From: Novosphingobium sp.
Lineage (GTDB): Bacteria > Pseudomonadota > Alphaproteobacteria > Sphingomonadales > Sphingomonadaceae
Reading direction: 5' to 3'
DNA: 64,000 nucleotides
NCBI RefSeq assembly: GCF_027531025.1
Contig: NZ_JAPZQX010000007.1
Coordinates: 124,001 to 188,000 of the forward strand
A program made the translations under genes and the position numbers. Of this stretch, positions 1 through 7,876 are shown piece after piece; within the stretch, counting starts at the first letter, position 1, and the number at the start of each line of letters is the position of its first letter. The notes beneath the pieces were generated by a model that was not told the DNA's origin, did no database searches, and saw only the letters and a list, made by a program, of their open reading frames with translations.

Positions 1-349
1 CGGCTTCCAGCCCCTGTTCCTCGATGCAGGGCAGGCTGAAGGCGCGGGTGGCATCGCGCACCAGCGGGAACTGGGGTTTCAGGTCTTCGGGCGGGGGCGG
101 GCGGTTGGCCTTGTATTCGGGATAGATGTCGTTGCGGAACGACTTGCCCGAGGCATCAAGGATCACCGCCATGTGGGTCGGGCCATCGGCCTTGTTCAGG
201 TCCTCGGCCAGCCGCCACAGCATCGTAGTATAGCCATAAACCGCCCCCACTGGCACGCCGGCCGGGTTGGTCAGCGGCGGCAGGCGGTGATAAGCGCGGA
301 AGATATAGGCCGAACCATCGACCAGGTAGAGATGCTGCTTGGGCTCCAT
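1..349 (-). CDS. polA: DNA polymerase I, N-terminal part (cut by window edge)
   Basis: Reading leftwards from the ATG at 347-349, an open frame runs off the window edge and gives the first 116 residues. It begins MEPKQHLYLVDGSAYIFRAY and continues through PPLTNPAGVPVGAVYGY, which matches the start of the 5'-nuclease domain of bacterial Pol I (E. coli LVDGSSYLYRAYH...PPLTN). LVDGS carries a metal-binding Asp of the flap nuclease. In the cell the enzyme processes Okazaki fragments and fills repair gaps. Only the 5'-nuclease start is visible, so I cannot say whether the proofreading and polymerase domains are intact. Confidence 0.93.
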   Translation of the reverse strand, partial: MEPKQHLYLVDGSAYIFRAYHRLPPLTNPAGVPVGAVYGYTTMLWRLAEDLNKADGPTHMAVILDASGKSFRNDIYPEYKANRPPPPEDLKPQFPLVRDATRAFSLPCIEEQGLEA

Positions 350-530
350 CAGGCCACGCTAGCAGGCTGGCGCGCGGTGCGTAAGGGCGCGAATCGGCGT
401 GTTTTCCGGGGTGGGCCAGACTGGTCATGGCGCTGCCACAATTGCCTGCTAGCGCCGGAAATCGCAGGAATTGCACGGCCTTCGGGAAACCGTGCGACAA
501 CCTCTTGCATCGCTTTGCGAAGCGCACTAA

Positions 531-558
531 TTGTCCCCGCGAAGTCTACCGATACAGT
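531..558 (+). promoter_or_regulatory. candidate promoter of the small lipoprotein gene
   Basis: TTGTCC (531-536), a 16-base spacer and TACAGT (553-558) lie about 75 bases upstream of the lipoprotein ATG. A Shine-Dalgarno-like AAGGAA is at 621-626. The rest of the 285-base gap between polA and this gene shows no further gene. The promoter is a weak consensus match only. Confidence 0.3.
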
Positions 559-634
559 AGGCTTTCCGTTCGGCTGTCCGCGCCTCTGCTCGGATACCGC
601 GCGTGGTCCACTCGCTGTTCAAGGAATACCATTC

Positions 635-877
635 ATGCGCAAGATCATTCTCGCCGCCGGCGCCGCTCTCGCTCTCGCCGCTTGCTCGTCGGAAAAGCCC
701 GCTGACGAAGCCGCTGCTGCCGCCACCGACGCTGCTGCCGCCGCCACCGAAGCTGCCACCGAAGCTGCTGCTGCCGCCACCGACGCTGCTGCTGCCGCCA
801 CCGACGCCGCTGCCGGCGCTTCGGCTGCTGCCACCGACGCTGCTGCTGCTGCTTCGGACGCTGCCAAGAAGATGTAA
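635..877 (+). CDS. small alanine-rich lipoprotein with heptad-like repeats
   Basis: An 80-residue protein starting MRKIILAAGAALALAAC, a lipoprotein signal peptide with the lipidated Cys at residue 17. The mature chain is almost entirely Ala broken by TD, TE or SD pairs and ends KKM. Spacing between successive T/S-acidic pairs is 7, 4, 7, 7, 11 and 7 residues, which suits a long amphipathic helix or coiled coil with stutters. Size and composition resemble small Lpp-like helical lipoproteins, but the sequence is not Lpp and no function is assigned. The ATG at 635 was chosen because it begins the signal peptide and follows AAGGAA; a longer in-frame reading upstream lacks a signal peptide. A rho-independent terminator follows directly. 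Confidence 0.8.
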   Translation: MRKIILAAGAALALAACSSEKPADEAAAAATDAAAAATEAATEAAAAATDAAAAATDAAAGASAAATDAAAAASDAAKKM

Positions 878-901
878 TCTTCGCCGCACGGCACAAGATT
901 G

Positions 902-936
902 GGGCGCGAGGGGTAACCTTCGCGCCCTTTTCTTTT
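902..936 (+). terminator. intrinsic terminator after the small lipoprotein gene
   Basis: An 8-bp stem (GGGCGCGA at 902-909 with TCGCGCCC at 920-927), loop GGGGTAACCT, then TTTTCTTTT. Almost the same loop occurs in the terminator at 6598-6628. Confidence 0.85.
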
Positions 937-1033
937 GCCCGCCGGATAGTTGCCCCACCCGATCGCTGGCTGGTTTAAGCGATCGATTAAATTGCCCTTG
1001 CAATGCGCCCCGGCCCTCGGCACCTTGCGGGTC

Positions 1034-2386
1034 ATGACAACGATAACGGGGCAGGAGGAACTGGCAGCGGGGCTGGCGCGCGCACTGGCGCGGATCGGTC
1101 TGCCCGCGGCGACCGGGCTGGAACGGCTGTCGGGCGGGGCCAACATGGAAAGCTGGCGCTTTGTCGCCGGGAACGATGCCTGCGTCTTGCGCCGTGCGCC
1201 TTCGCTGGAGATGATGGCCGGCCGTCCGCTCGATCATGCCGCCGAAGCCGCGCTGATCCGCGCCGCCCGCGCCGCCGGGGTGACCGCGCCCGAGGTGCTG
1301 GTCGAACTAGGGCCGGACGATGGCATCGGCAGCGGCTTCGTGATGCGCGCCCTGCCAGGCGCCCCCAACCCCGCCCAGATCCTGGCCGAAGCCGATCCCG
1401 CCACCCTGCTGCCTGAAATCGCGCGTGAACTGGCTGCGGTGCACCGGACCGACCCGGCCAGTGTCCCGGTGCCGGTGATGGATACGGCAGCGGCCCTCGC
1501 CGAACTCAAGGCTCGGTTCCTGGCCTATGGCGGGGATCGCCCGATTCTGGCGCTGGCCTGTCGTTGGCTGGAGGCCAACCTGCCTGCCCCGGTCGCCCCG
1601 CGCCTGGTTCATGGCGATTTCCGTCTCGGCAATCTGCTGATCGAGGGCAGTCACCTGACCGGGGTGCTCGACTGGGAGCTGGCGCACCTGGGCGACCCGC
1701 ACGAGGACCTGGCCTATGGCTGCATGACTGTCTGGCGGTTTTCCCGGCCCGATCGCCCGGCCTATGGCCTCGGCTCGGTGGCGGACCTCGCCAGCGCCTA
1801 TGAAGCGGCCGGTGGGGATGCCTTTGATCCCGCGCGGTTCCGGTTCTGGCTGGTTTACCGCACCTTCTGGTGGGCGCTTGGGTGCCTGCAGATGGGCGGC
1901 TTCTGGCGCGCCGGGCATGACCGTTCGGTCGAGCGCGTGGTCGTGGCCCGCCGCTGCGCCGAGCAGGAGCTCGACCTCTTGCTGCTGCTCGAAGGCGATG
2001 CGCCCCAGGCGGAACGCAGCCGCCCTCTTCCGCCACCCGTACCGGTAGCCGAACCCGGCCCAGGCGAGCCAAGCGGCGCGGAGATCCTGACTGCCGTGTC
2101 CGAATGGCTCAATACCGAGATCAAGCCGCTGGTCAGCGGGCGCGCGAAGTTTGACCTGGCGGTAGCGCGCAATGCCCTGGGTATCGTTGCCCGCGAATTC
2201 GACCAACGCCCGCAAGCCCACGATGCCGCCCTGGCCGCCGAACTGCTGGCCGGGCAGGCCGATCTTGCCACCCCGGGCCTGCTCGCCCGGTTGCGCCGCA
2301 TGGCGCTCGACAAGCTATCTGCCGACATGCCGAAATACCCCGCCCTGGCGCTGGCCCGGGCGCAATGGAATCAAGGAGAGACCTGA
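1034..2386 (+). CDS. phosphotransferase (APH fold) fused to a DUF6285-like domain
   Basis: A 450-residue protein. Residues about 25-300 form an aminoglycoside-phosphotransferase-type kinase domain, with the catalytic motif HGDFRLGN at 193-200 and the metal-binding Asp in LDWELAHLGDP (Asp213). Residues about 345-450 (EILTAVSEWLNTEIKPL...) look like DUF6285, which in many bacteria is a separate small protein beside such kinases. The kinase domain resembles that of human ACAD10/11 and the LvaA kinase, which phosphorylate hydroxyacyl-CoAs. The stop overlaps the ATG of the acyl-CoA dehydrogenase by one base (TGATG), so the two are translationally coupled. Substrate is inferred to be a hydroxyacyl-CoA rather than an antibiotic. 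ATG 1034 was preferred over an upstream in-frame Met because it begins the domain. Confidence 0.85.
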   Translation: MTTITGQEELAAGLARALARIGLPAATGLERLSGGANMESWRFVAGNDACVLRRAPSLEMMAGRPLDHAAEAALIRAARAAGVTAPEVLVELGPDDGIGSGFVMRALPGAPNPAQILAEADPATLLPEIARELAAVHRTDPASVPVPVMDTAAALAELKARFLAYGGDRPILALACRWLEANLPAPVAPRLVHGDFRLGNLLIEGSHLTGVLDWELAHLGDPHEDLAYGCMTVWRFSRPDRPAYGLGSVADLASAYEAAGGDAFDPARFRFWLVYRTFWWALGCLQMGGFWRAGHDRSVERVVVARRCAEQELDLLLLLEGDAPQAERSRPLPPPVPVAEPGPGEPSGAEILTAVSEWLNTEIKPLVSGRAKFDLAVARNALGIVAREFDQRPQAHDAALAAELLAGQADLATPGLLARLRRMALDKLSADMPKYPALALARAQWNQGET

Positions 2387-3675
2387 TGGATTTTGCGCTC
2401 CCCGCCGACCTTGTCGCTTACCTTGCCGAGCTGGACGCCTTCATCGCGGCCGAAATCAAGCCGCTCGAGCAGCAGGATGACAACATCCGCTTCTTCGATC
2501 ACCGCCGCGAATGGGCGCGGACCGATTTCGAGAACGGCGGCCTGCCGCGCCACGAATGGGAAGCGCTGCTGGGTGAGGCCCGGCGCCGGGCCGACAAGGC
2601 CGGGCACTGGCGCTTTTCCGCGCCCAAGAAGTATGGCGGCAAGGATGGCTCGAACCTGTGGATGGCGGTGATCCGCGATCACTTCGCCCGCCAGGGGCTG
2701 GGGCTGCACAACGATCTGCAGAACGAGCATTCGATCGTCGGCAACTTTCCCTTCGTCGCCATGTTCGAACAGTGGGGCACCGAAGAGCAGAAACAGGAAT
2801 TCATCCTCGGCGGGTTCGAGGGCAAGCGCCGCGTGGCCTTCGGCCTGACCGAGCCCGACCATGGCTCCGACGCAACTCACATGGAAACCCGGGCGGTGCG
2901 CGAAACCCGCGACGGGGTGTCGGGCTGGCGGATCGACGGGCGCAAGATGTGGATCACCGGCATGCATGTGGCCACCCATTGCGCCATGTTCGCGCGGACC
3001 GAGGGCAAGGATGGCGACGCGCGCGGCATCACCTGCTTCCTCGTCCCCAATCCCACGCCGGGGCTGGAGATCGAGGAGTACCTCTGGACCTTCAACATGC
3101 CGACCGATCACCCGCGGCTGAGCGTCAACAACGTCTGGGTGCCCGACAGCGCGATCCTGGGCCAGGAAGGGCTGGGGCTCGCGCTGGCGCAGAGCTTCGT
3201 CCACCAGAACCGCATCCGCCAGGCCGCCAGCTCCCTGGGCGCGGCGACCTATTGTGTCGAGGAAGCGGTGAAGTATGCGCGCGAGCGCAAGCCCTTTGGC
3301 GAGGAACTGGCGCGCAACCAGGGCATCCAGTTTCCGCTGGTGGAGCTGGCCACCCAGTGCGAGATGTTGCGCCTGCTGATCTACAAGACCGCCTGGGACA
3401 TGGACAACATGCCGCACGAGATGGTCGAGAAGACCATCTCCGACAAGGTCTCGATGTGCAATTACTGGGCCAACCGGCTGGTCTGCGAGGCAGCCGACCG
3501 GGCCATGCAAGTGCATGGCGGGATTGGCTATTCGCGGCACAAGCCGTTCGAGCACATCTATCGCCATCACCGCCGCTATCGGATCACCGAGGGCGCTGAG
3601 GAAATCCAGATGCGCAAGGTGGGGGCCTACCTGTTCGGCTATCTCGGCCCGCGCCGGGCGCTGTTCGCCAAGTAG
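2386..3675 (+). CDS. acyl-CoA dehydrogenase, ACAD10/11-like
   Basis: A 429-residue flavoprotein with the full acyl-CoA dehydrogenase fold: helical N-domain, beta domain with FGLTEPDHGSDATHM, and C-domain with RERKPFGEELARNQGIQF and MQVHGGIGYSRH. The likely catalytic base is the Glu of RITEGAEEIQM, the position used in medium-chain enzymes. The alternative isovaleryl-type position carries HQNR and so lacks Glu. The ATG at 2386 has a good ribosome site (AAGGAGAG) inside the end of the kinase gene and shares one base with its stop. The pair probably acts in sequence on one acyl-CoA, with phosphorylation then elimination/oxidation as in ACAD11 or LvaA/LvaC. Chain length cannot be read from the sequence. 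Confidence 0.92.
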   Translation: MDFALPADLVAYLAELDAFIAAEIKPLEQQDDNIRFFDHRREWARTDFENGGLPRHEWEALLGEARRRADKAGHWRFSAPKKYGGKDGSNLWMAVIRDHFARQGLGLHNDLQNEHSIVGNFPFVAMFEQWGTEEQKQEFILGGFEGKRRVAFGLTEPDHGSDATHMETRAVRETRDGVSGWRIDGRKMWITGMHVATHCAMFARTEGKDGDARGITCFLVPNPTPGLEIEEYLWTFNMPTDHPRLSVNNVWVPDSAILGQEGLGLALAQSFVHQNRIRQAASSLGAATYCVEEAVKYARERKPFGEELARNQGIQFPLVELATQCEMLRLLIYKTAWDMDNMPHEMVEKTISDKVSMCNYWANRLVCEAADRAMQVHGGIGYSRHKPFEHIYRHHRRYRITEGAEEIQMRKVGAYLFGYLGPRRALFAK

Positions 3676-3821
3676 CGGAGCGTGACCGGCAAGCCACAAC
3701 CATAAGCGAAATTGCCGATAGAACGTTGCCAATGGTTGGATTCATGCGGTGATGGCTTAAAAGCTGCGACAATATTGCCGTGGCGCTGGTTGGACGCGCC
3801 CGGCCCAACCGGGGAATTTGC

Positions 3822-6572
3822 ATGCGATCGACAATCCGTCTGAGCCTTCTGGCTTCGCTTTCCGCCCTCCCGCTCGCCGCGCCGGCCCTGGCGCAAGACA
3901 CGGCGGCCGATGGTGCCGACGAGCAGGTGATTATCGTTACCGGTACGCGATCGACCGCCCGCACGGTTGAGGACTCGCCGGTTCCGGTCGACGTCCTGTC
4001 GGGCGATACCCTGACCGAAGGCGGCCAGGTCGAAACCAACAAGATCCTCAACAAGCTGGTGCCCAGCTTCAACTTCCCGCAGCCGGCCATTGCCGACGGG
4101 TCCGACGCGCTGCGCCCGGCCACGCTACGCGGCCTTGGCCCGGACCAAACGCTGGTGCTGGTCAATGGCAAGCGCCGTCACGTTTCGGCTCTGCTCAACA
4201 TCAATGGCACGGTCGGGCGCGGTTCTGCGGCGGTCGACATGAACTCGATCCCCGCGCTGGCGATCGACCGGATCGAAGTGCTGCGTGATGGCGCTTCCTC
4301 GCAGTACGGTTCCGACGCGATTGCCGGGGTGGTCAACATCCGCCTCAAGAATGCCAGCGAAGGCGGCCGGGCTTCGATCAGCTATGGCAAGTACGACACC
4401 ACGATCAGCGGCGTCGCCAATGTCACCGGCCTGGCGCTGACCGGCGGCGCGCCTTCGCTCGATCCGACCGATAACCGCTATTTCCTCGCCACCACCGATG
4501 GTGAGCGCAAGGCCCGCGACGGGGAGAGCTATTCGGTTGCCACCAATATCGGCCTGCCCTTCTTCGGGGTTGAGGGCGGTTACATCAACTTCACCGCCGA
4601 ATATCGCCGCCGCGGCTTTACCAACCGCCAGGGCCACGATCTGCGTCCGAACTACATCCGTCCGACCCCGACCACCTGGGATCCGCGCGAGATCACCTTC
4701 AACCGCCTGCAGTTCCGCTTCGGCGATCCCAAGGCCGACGATTTCATCCTGTTCGCCAACATGGCCATGCCGATCGGCGACAGCCTGGAGCTTTACAGCT
4801 TTGGCAGCTTCAACCAGCGCGATTCGCTGTCGGCCGCCAACTATCGCCAGGCCAATGCCGCCGCGAATCGGAACTTCGCGGTCCTGCTGCCCAGCGACAC
4901 GCCGAACAACGCCAACTTCGTCGGTCTGACCCCGGACGGCTTCCTGCCCTTCATCCAGTCGGATCTGACCGACCGCGCCTGGACCACGGGCCTGCGCACC
5001 ACTTCGGGTGAATGGAATGCCGACGCCTCGCTGACCTGGGGCAAGAACAACTTCGACTACCGCGTCGAAGGTTCGGTCAACACCAGCTTCGGCCCGGCCA
5101 CCCAGCGCGCCTTCGATGCCGGTGGCCTGTCCTATCGCCACCTCCTGGCCAACCTTGACCTGAGCCGCGAATTCGATGTCGGTTTTGCGGGTCCGCTGAC
5201 CGTCGCCTTCGGTGCGGAGTACCGCAACGAGGAATTCAAGATCCGTCCGGGCGAAACCCAGTCGTGGGCCACCGGGCCGATGTTCCGGGCTTCGTTTGCC
5301 ACCAACTCGGCGTTCTGCGCTTCGCAGCAGGGCGTGTTCAACGCTGGCACCGGGATCTGCAGTTTCCCGGGCCGGGCCGCGCCCGCTGGTGCCCAGGGCT
5401 TCCCGGGTATCCCGGCCACCAGCGCAACCCATGCCCGCCGCAGCAACGTGGCCGGCTATGTCGAGCTTGATGCCGAAGTGGCCGATGGTTTTACCGCCAC
5501 CGCCGCAGCGCGTTATGAGCACTTCTCCGACTTCGGCAGCACGCTGACCGGCAAGTTCGCCGCTCGGTACGAGTTCGTCGATGGCTTTGCGCTGCGTGGT
5601 TCGATCTCGAACGGCTTCCGCGCCCCGTCGCTGCACCAGCAGTTCTTTACCACCACCTCGACCAACTTCATCGCCGGGGTCCCGGTCGATATCTCGACGG
5701 TGGCGGTGGGCAGCCCGGTGGCCCGCGCGCTGGGCTCGAAGGACCTCAAGGCCGAGAAGTCGTTCAACCTCTCGGCCGGCTTCACCGCCAACCCGGTTTC
5801 GGGCCTGACGCTGACGGTCGACTACTACAACATCCGCATCAACGACCGGATCGTGCTGACCGAGAACCTCGGTGCTGCCGGTAGCGGGACGGCCGCGGTC
5901 AATGCCGCGGTCAAGGCCGTGCTCGATGCCAACGGGTTCAACTCGGTCGGTGCCGCGCGGTTCTTCATCAACGGCCTCAACACCCGCACCCAGGGTGTCG
6001 ATGCCGTGCTCAACTGGCGCCTGCCGGTCGAGGGCGTGGGCAAGTGGACGCTGACCGCCGCTTACAACTACAACACGCAGAAGATCCTGGCCCGCAAGAA
6101 CGACCTCGGTCCGCTCGCCACGATCCCCGGCCTGATCCTGTTCGGCCGCGTCGAAGGCATCCGCTTCACCGAAGGCCAGCCGCGTGACAAGGTGGTGCTG
6201 AGCCTCGATGGCGATGTTGGCATCTTCGGTCTGACCGCCCGCTCGACCCGCTATGGCAAGGTGGTGTCGCCGGGTTCGGCCAATCCGACCGCCGGCGATC
6301 CGCTGACCGCCTATGGCCCGGACGATATCTTCCTGCGGGCCAAGTGGATCACGGACCTCGAACTTCGGGTCAAGCCGATGGAGCGCCTGAGCTTCGCGAT
6401 CGGTGCCGACAACCTGTTCGATGTCTATCCGGATCGCTCGCCGTTTGGCGCGCGTCCGGCGGCGATCGGCGGGGTCTATCCGGCCAACCAGCAGTACATT
6501 CCGTTCTCGATCTTCTCGCCCTTCGGCTTCAACGGCCGTTACCTCTACGCGCGGGCCAGCATCGAGTTCTAG
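3822..6572 (+). CDS. TonB-dependent outer-membrane receptor
   Basis: A 916-residue protein with an N-terminal Sec signal (MRSTIRLSLLASLSALPLA, cleavage near ALAQ-DT). A TonB-box-like segment EQVIIVTGTR is followed by a plug domain with ATLRGLGPDQTLVLVNGKRR and IEVLRDGASSQYGSDAIAGVVNI. A long beta-barrel ends in a terminal Phe (YLYARASIEF), as expected for BamA recognition. An extracellular-loop Cys pair (AFCASQQ...GICSF) may form a disulfide. It would import an unknown ligand using TonB energy. No transporter or sigma/anti-sigma genes adjoin it, so the substrate cannot be inferred. ATG 3822 is preferred over GTG 3780 because it begins the signal peptide and follows GGGGAA. Confidence 0.93.
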   Translation: MRSTIRLSLLASLSALPLAAPALAQDTAADGADEQVIIVTGTRSTARTVEDSPVPVDVLSGDTLTEGGQVETNKILNKLVPSFNFPQPAIADGSDALRPATLRGLGPDQTLVLVNGKRRHVSALLNINGTVGRGSAAVDMNSIPALAIDRIEVLRDGASSQYGSDAIAGVVNIRLKNASEGGRASISYGKYDTTISGVANVTGLALTGGAPSLDPTDNRYFLATTDGERKARDGESYSVATNIGLPFFGVEGGYINFTAEYRRRGFTNRQGHDLRPNYIRPTPTTWDPREITFNRLQFRFGDPKADDFILFANMAMPIGDSLELYSFGSFNQRDSLSAANYRQANAAANRNFAVLLPSDTPNNANFVGLTPDGFLPFIQSDLTDRAWTTGLRTTSGEWNADASLTWGKNNFDYRVEGSVNTSFGPATQRAFDAGGLSYRHLLANLDLSREFDVGFAGPLTVAFGAEYRNEEFKIRPGETQSWATGPMFRASFATNSAFCASQQGVFNAGTGICSFPGRAAPAGAQGFPGIPATSATHARRSNVAGYVELDAEVADGFTATAAARYEHFSDFGSTLTGKFAARYEFVDGFALRGSISNGFRAPSLHQQFFTTTSTNFIAGVPVDISTVAVGSPVARALGSKDLKAEKSFNLSAGFTANPVSGLTLTVDYYNIRINDRIVLTENLGAAGSGTAAVNAAVKAVLDANGFNSVGAARFFINGLNTRTQGVDAVLNWRLPVEGVGKWTLTAAYNYNTQKILARKNDLGPLATIPGLILFGRVEGIRFTEGQPRDKVVLSLDGDVGIFGLTARSTRYGKVVSPGSANPTAGDPLTAYGPDDIFLRAKWITDLELRVKPMERLSFAIGADNLFDVYPDRSPFGARPAAIGGVYPANQQYIPFSIFSPFGFNGRYLYARASIEF

Positions 6573-6597
6573 GATACCCTTCTGGGGAGAGGGGGAA

Positions 6598-6628
6598 GGC
6601 GCGCAGGGGCAACCTTGCGCGCCTTTTC
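6598..6628 (+). terminator. intrinsic terminator after the TonB receptor
   Basis: An 8-bp stem (GGCGCGCA at 6598-6605 with TGCGCGCC at 6616-6623), loop GGGGCAACCT, then TTTTC. The inner loop GG/CC can extend the stem past a bulged T. Confidence 0.8.
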
Positions 6629-6686
6629 AATGGCGCGCGCGATGCGGCAATTGCAGTAGCTGCGCCAGATCAGCGATGTCAGGGAA

Positions 6687-7742
6687 TCAGCGCGACGCGG
6701 TGCGGCGCAGGCTGGAGCTTTCGGTCAGGTAACCGTCATAGACCGCGCGGCTGATCGAGGCGATCCGCAGGTCGCGGTTGGCGCGGCTGCCCTGGCCGGT
6801 GACATAGACGGCAATGGCAATCGCGCGACCGTCGGGGGTGTGGATGATGCCCACATCGCTCGACGTGTTGTTGAGCGTGCCAGTCTTGTGCGCCACGCGG
6901 GTGTTTTCCGGCAGCATGGCGGGCAGGCGGCGCCTGCCGGTGACGCAGCGTTCCATTGCGCCGATCAGCACTGCCCGGCTCGACCGGCTCAGCCAGCGGC
7001 CCTGGTACAGCCCTGACAGCAGCTGGACCATGGCCAGCGGGGTCGCGCTGTCGCGCAGGTCGACCGTCGTGGCCGGGTTGAATTCGCCATCGTCACGCAC
7101 CAGCGTCGCGATATCGCGATCGAGCCGCATGCCTGACAGGCCCGCGCGCTGGATCCAGCGGTTGACCGCAGCGGGGCCGCCAACCGCCGCCAGCAGGGCA
7201 TCGGTGGCCGGGTTGTCACTGCGGGTGATTGCCAGCTCGATCAGCCCTTGCGCAGTCAGCATGGCACCGGGCCTGACCGGGGCCGCCGTGCTCGAGAACC
7301 GGGCCGAGCGTTGCGGGATCATCAGCGGAAAGCGATCATCCAGCTTGAACTTGCCCTGGTCGACCAGGTCCAGATAGGTCGCCACGATCGCGATCTTGCT
7401 GGTGCTGGCCATCGGGAACGGCTGGTCGCCCAGCATCGAAACGCTGCGGCCGGTGGACAGGTCCATCGCCGCCACGCCGATCCGTCCCTGTGCCCCGTTG
7501 GCCAGGGTAGCCACAGCCTCTTCCAGACTGCCGCTGAAGCTGCTGAAACCGGGACTGGCCGGGGCGACAAACGGGCGGACCGGAGCTTGAGCCGGAGCCG
7601 GGCGCGGGGCACGCTTCTCGGTGCCGAACAGCTTGTCGAACTCGCTCTCGAAACTGTCGGCGCGGGCCGCCCCGGCTGGCAGTGCCAGCGCGGAGGCCAT
7701 GGCCAAGGTGGCCAGCAGGCGAGAGAAACGCGGTTTCTTCAC
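6687..7742 (-). CDS. periplasmic class A beta-lactamase-like serine hydrolase
   Basis: A 351-residue protein with a GTG start and a clear Sec signal (LLATLAMASALALPAGAARA-DS). Active-site motifs are in class A order: S113-T-S-K116, SDN at 175-177 and KTG at 286-288. The omega-loop region reads MRLDRDIATLVRDDGEFNP. The usual Glu166-x-x-Leu-Asn is not cleanly present; after LDR the expected Glu is Ile, and the nearest alternative is D-G-E-F-N. It may therefore be a beta-lactamase with a changed omega loop or a penicillin-binding/transpeptidase relative. A Pro/Ala-rich linker (about 45-65) precedes the catalytic domain. An in-frame ATG upstream is absent, and the GTG start yields an intact signal peptide. 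Confidence 0.85.
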   Translation of the reverse strand: MKKPRFSRLLATLAMASALALPAGAARADSFESEFDKLFGTEKRAPRPAPAQAPVRPFVAPASPGFSSFSGSLEEAVATLANGAQGRIGVAAMDLSTGRSVSMLGDQPFPMASTSKIAIVATYLDLVDQGKFKLDDRFPLMIPQRSARFSSTAAPVRPGAMLTAQGLIELAITRSDNPATDALLAAVGGPAAVNRWIQRAGLSGMRLDRDIATLVRDDGEFNPATTVDLRDSATPLAMVQLLSGLYQGRWLSRSSRAVLIGAMERCVTGRRRLPAMLPENTRVAHKTGTLNNTSSDVGIIHTPDGRAIAIAVYVTGQGSRANRDLRIASISRAVYDGYLTESSSLRRTASR

Positions 7743-7876
7743 CGGATCAGCGATAACCCAAACATGGTTATAGAATGGCTAACGCAGCCCAGCCGTCCAT
7801 CCATCGCGCGACGAGTTGCCCCCTGCCTGCGGGAAACTGCGTAATTTGCTGCCTGCGGCCCGGTTCGAGGAGCCGT

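Noticed and set aside
1034..2386. Aminoglycoside resistance phosphotransferase
   Set aside because: The kinase motif is shared, but the coupling with an acyl-CoA dehydrogenase and the DUF6285-like tail indicate acyl-CoA metabolism.
4125..5636. A 503-residue frame antisense to the TonB receptor
   Set aside because: No ribosome site or domain; shadow of the receptor gene.
7823..7858. Repeated CTGCCTGCGG, possible small repeat element
   Set aside because: Two 10-base copies 26 bases apart; too short and GC-typical to call a repeat family.
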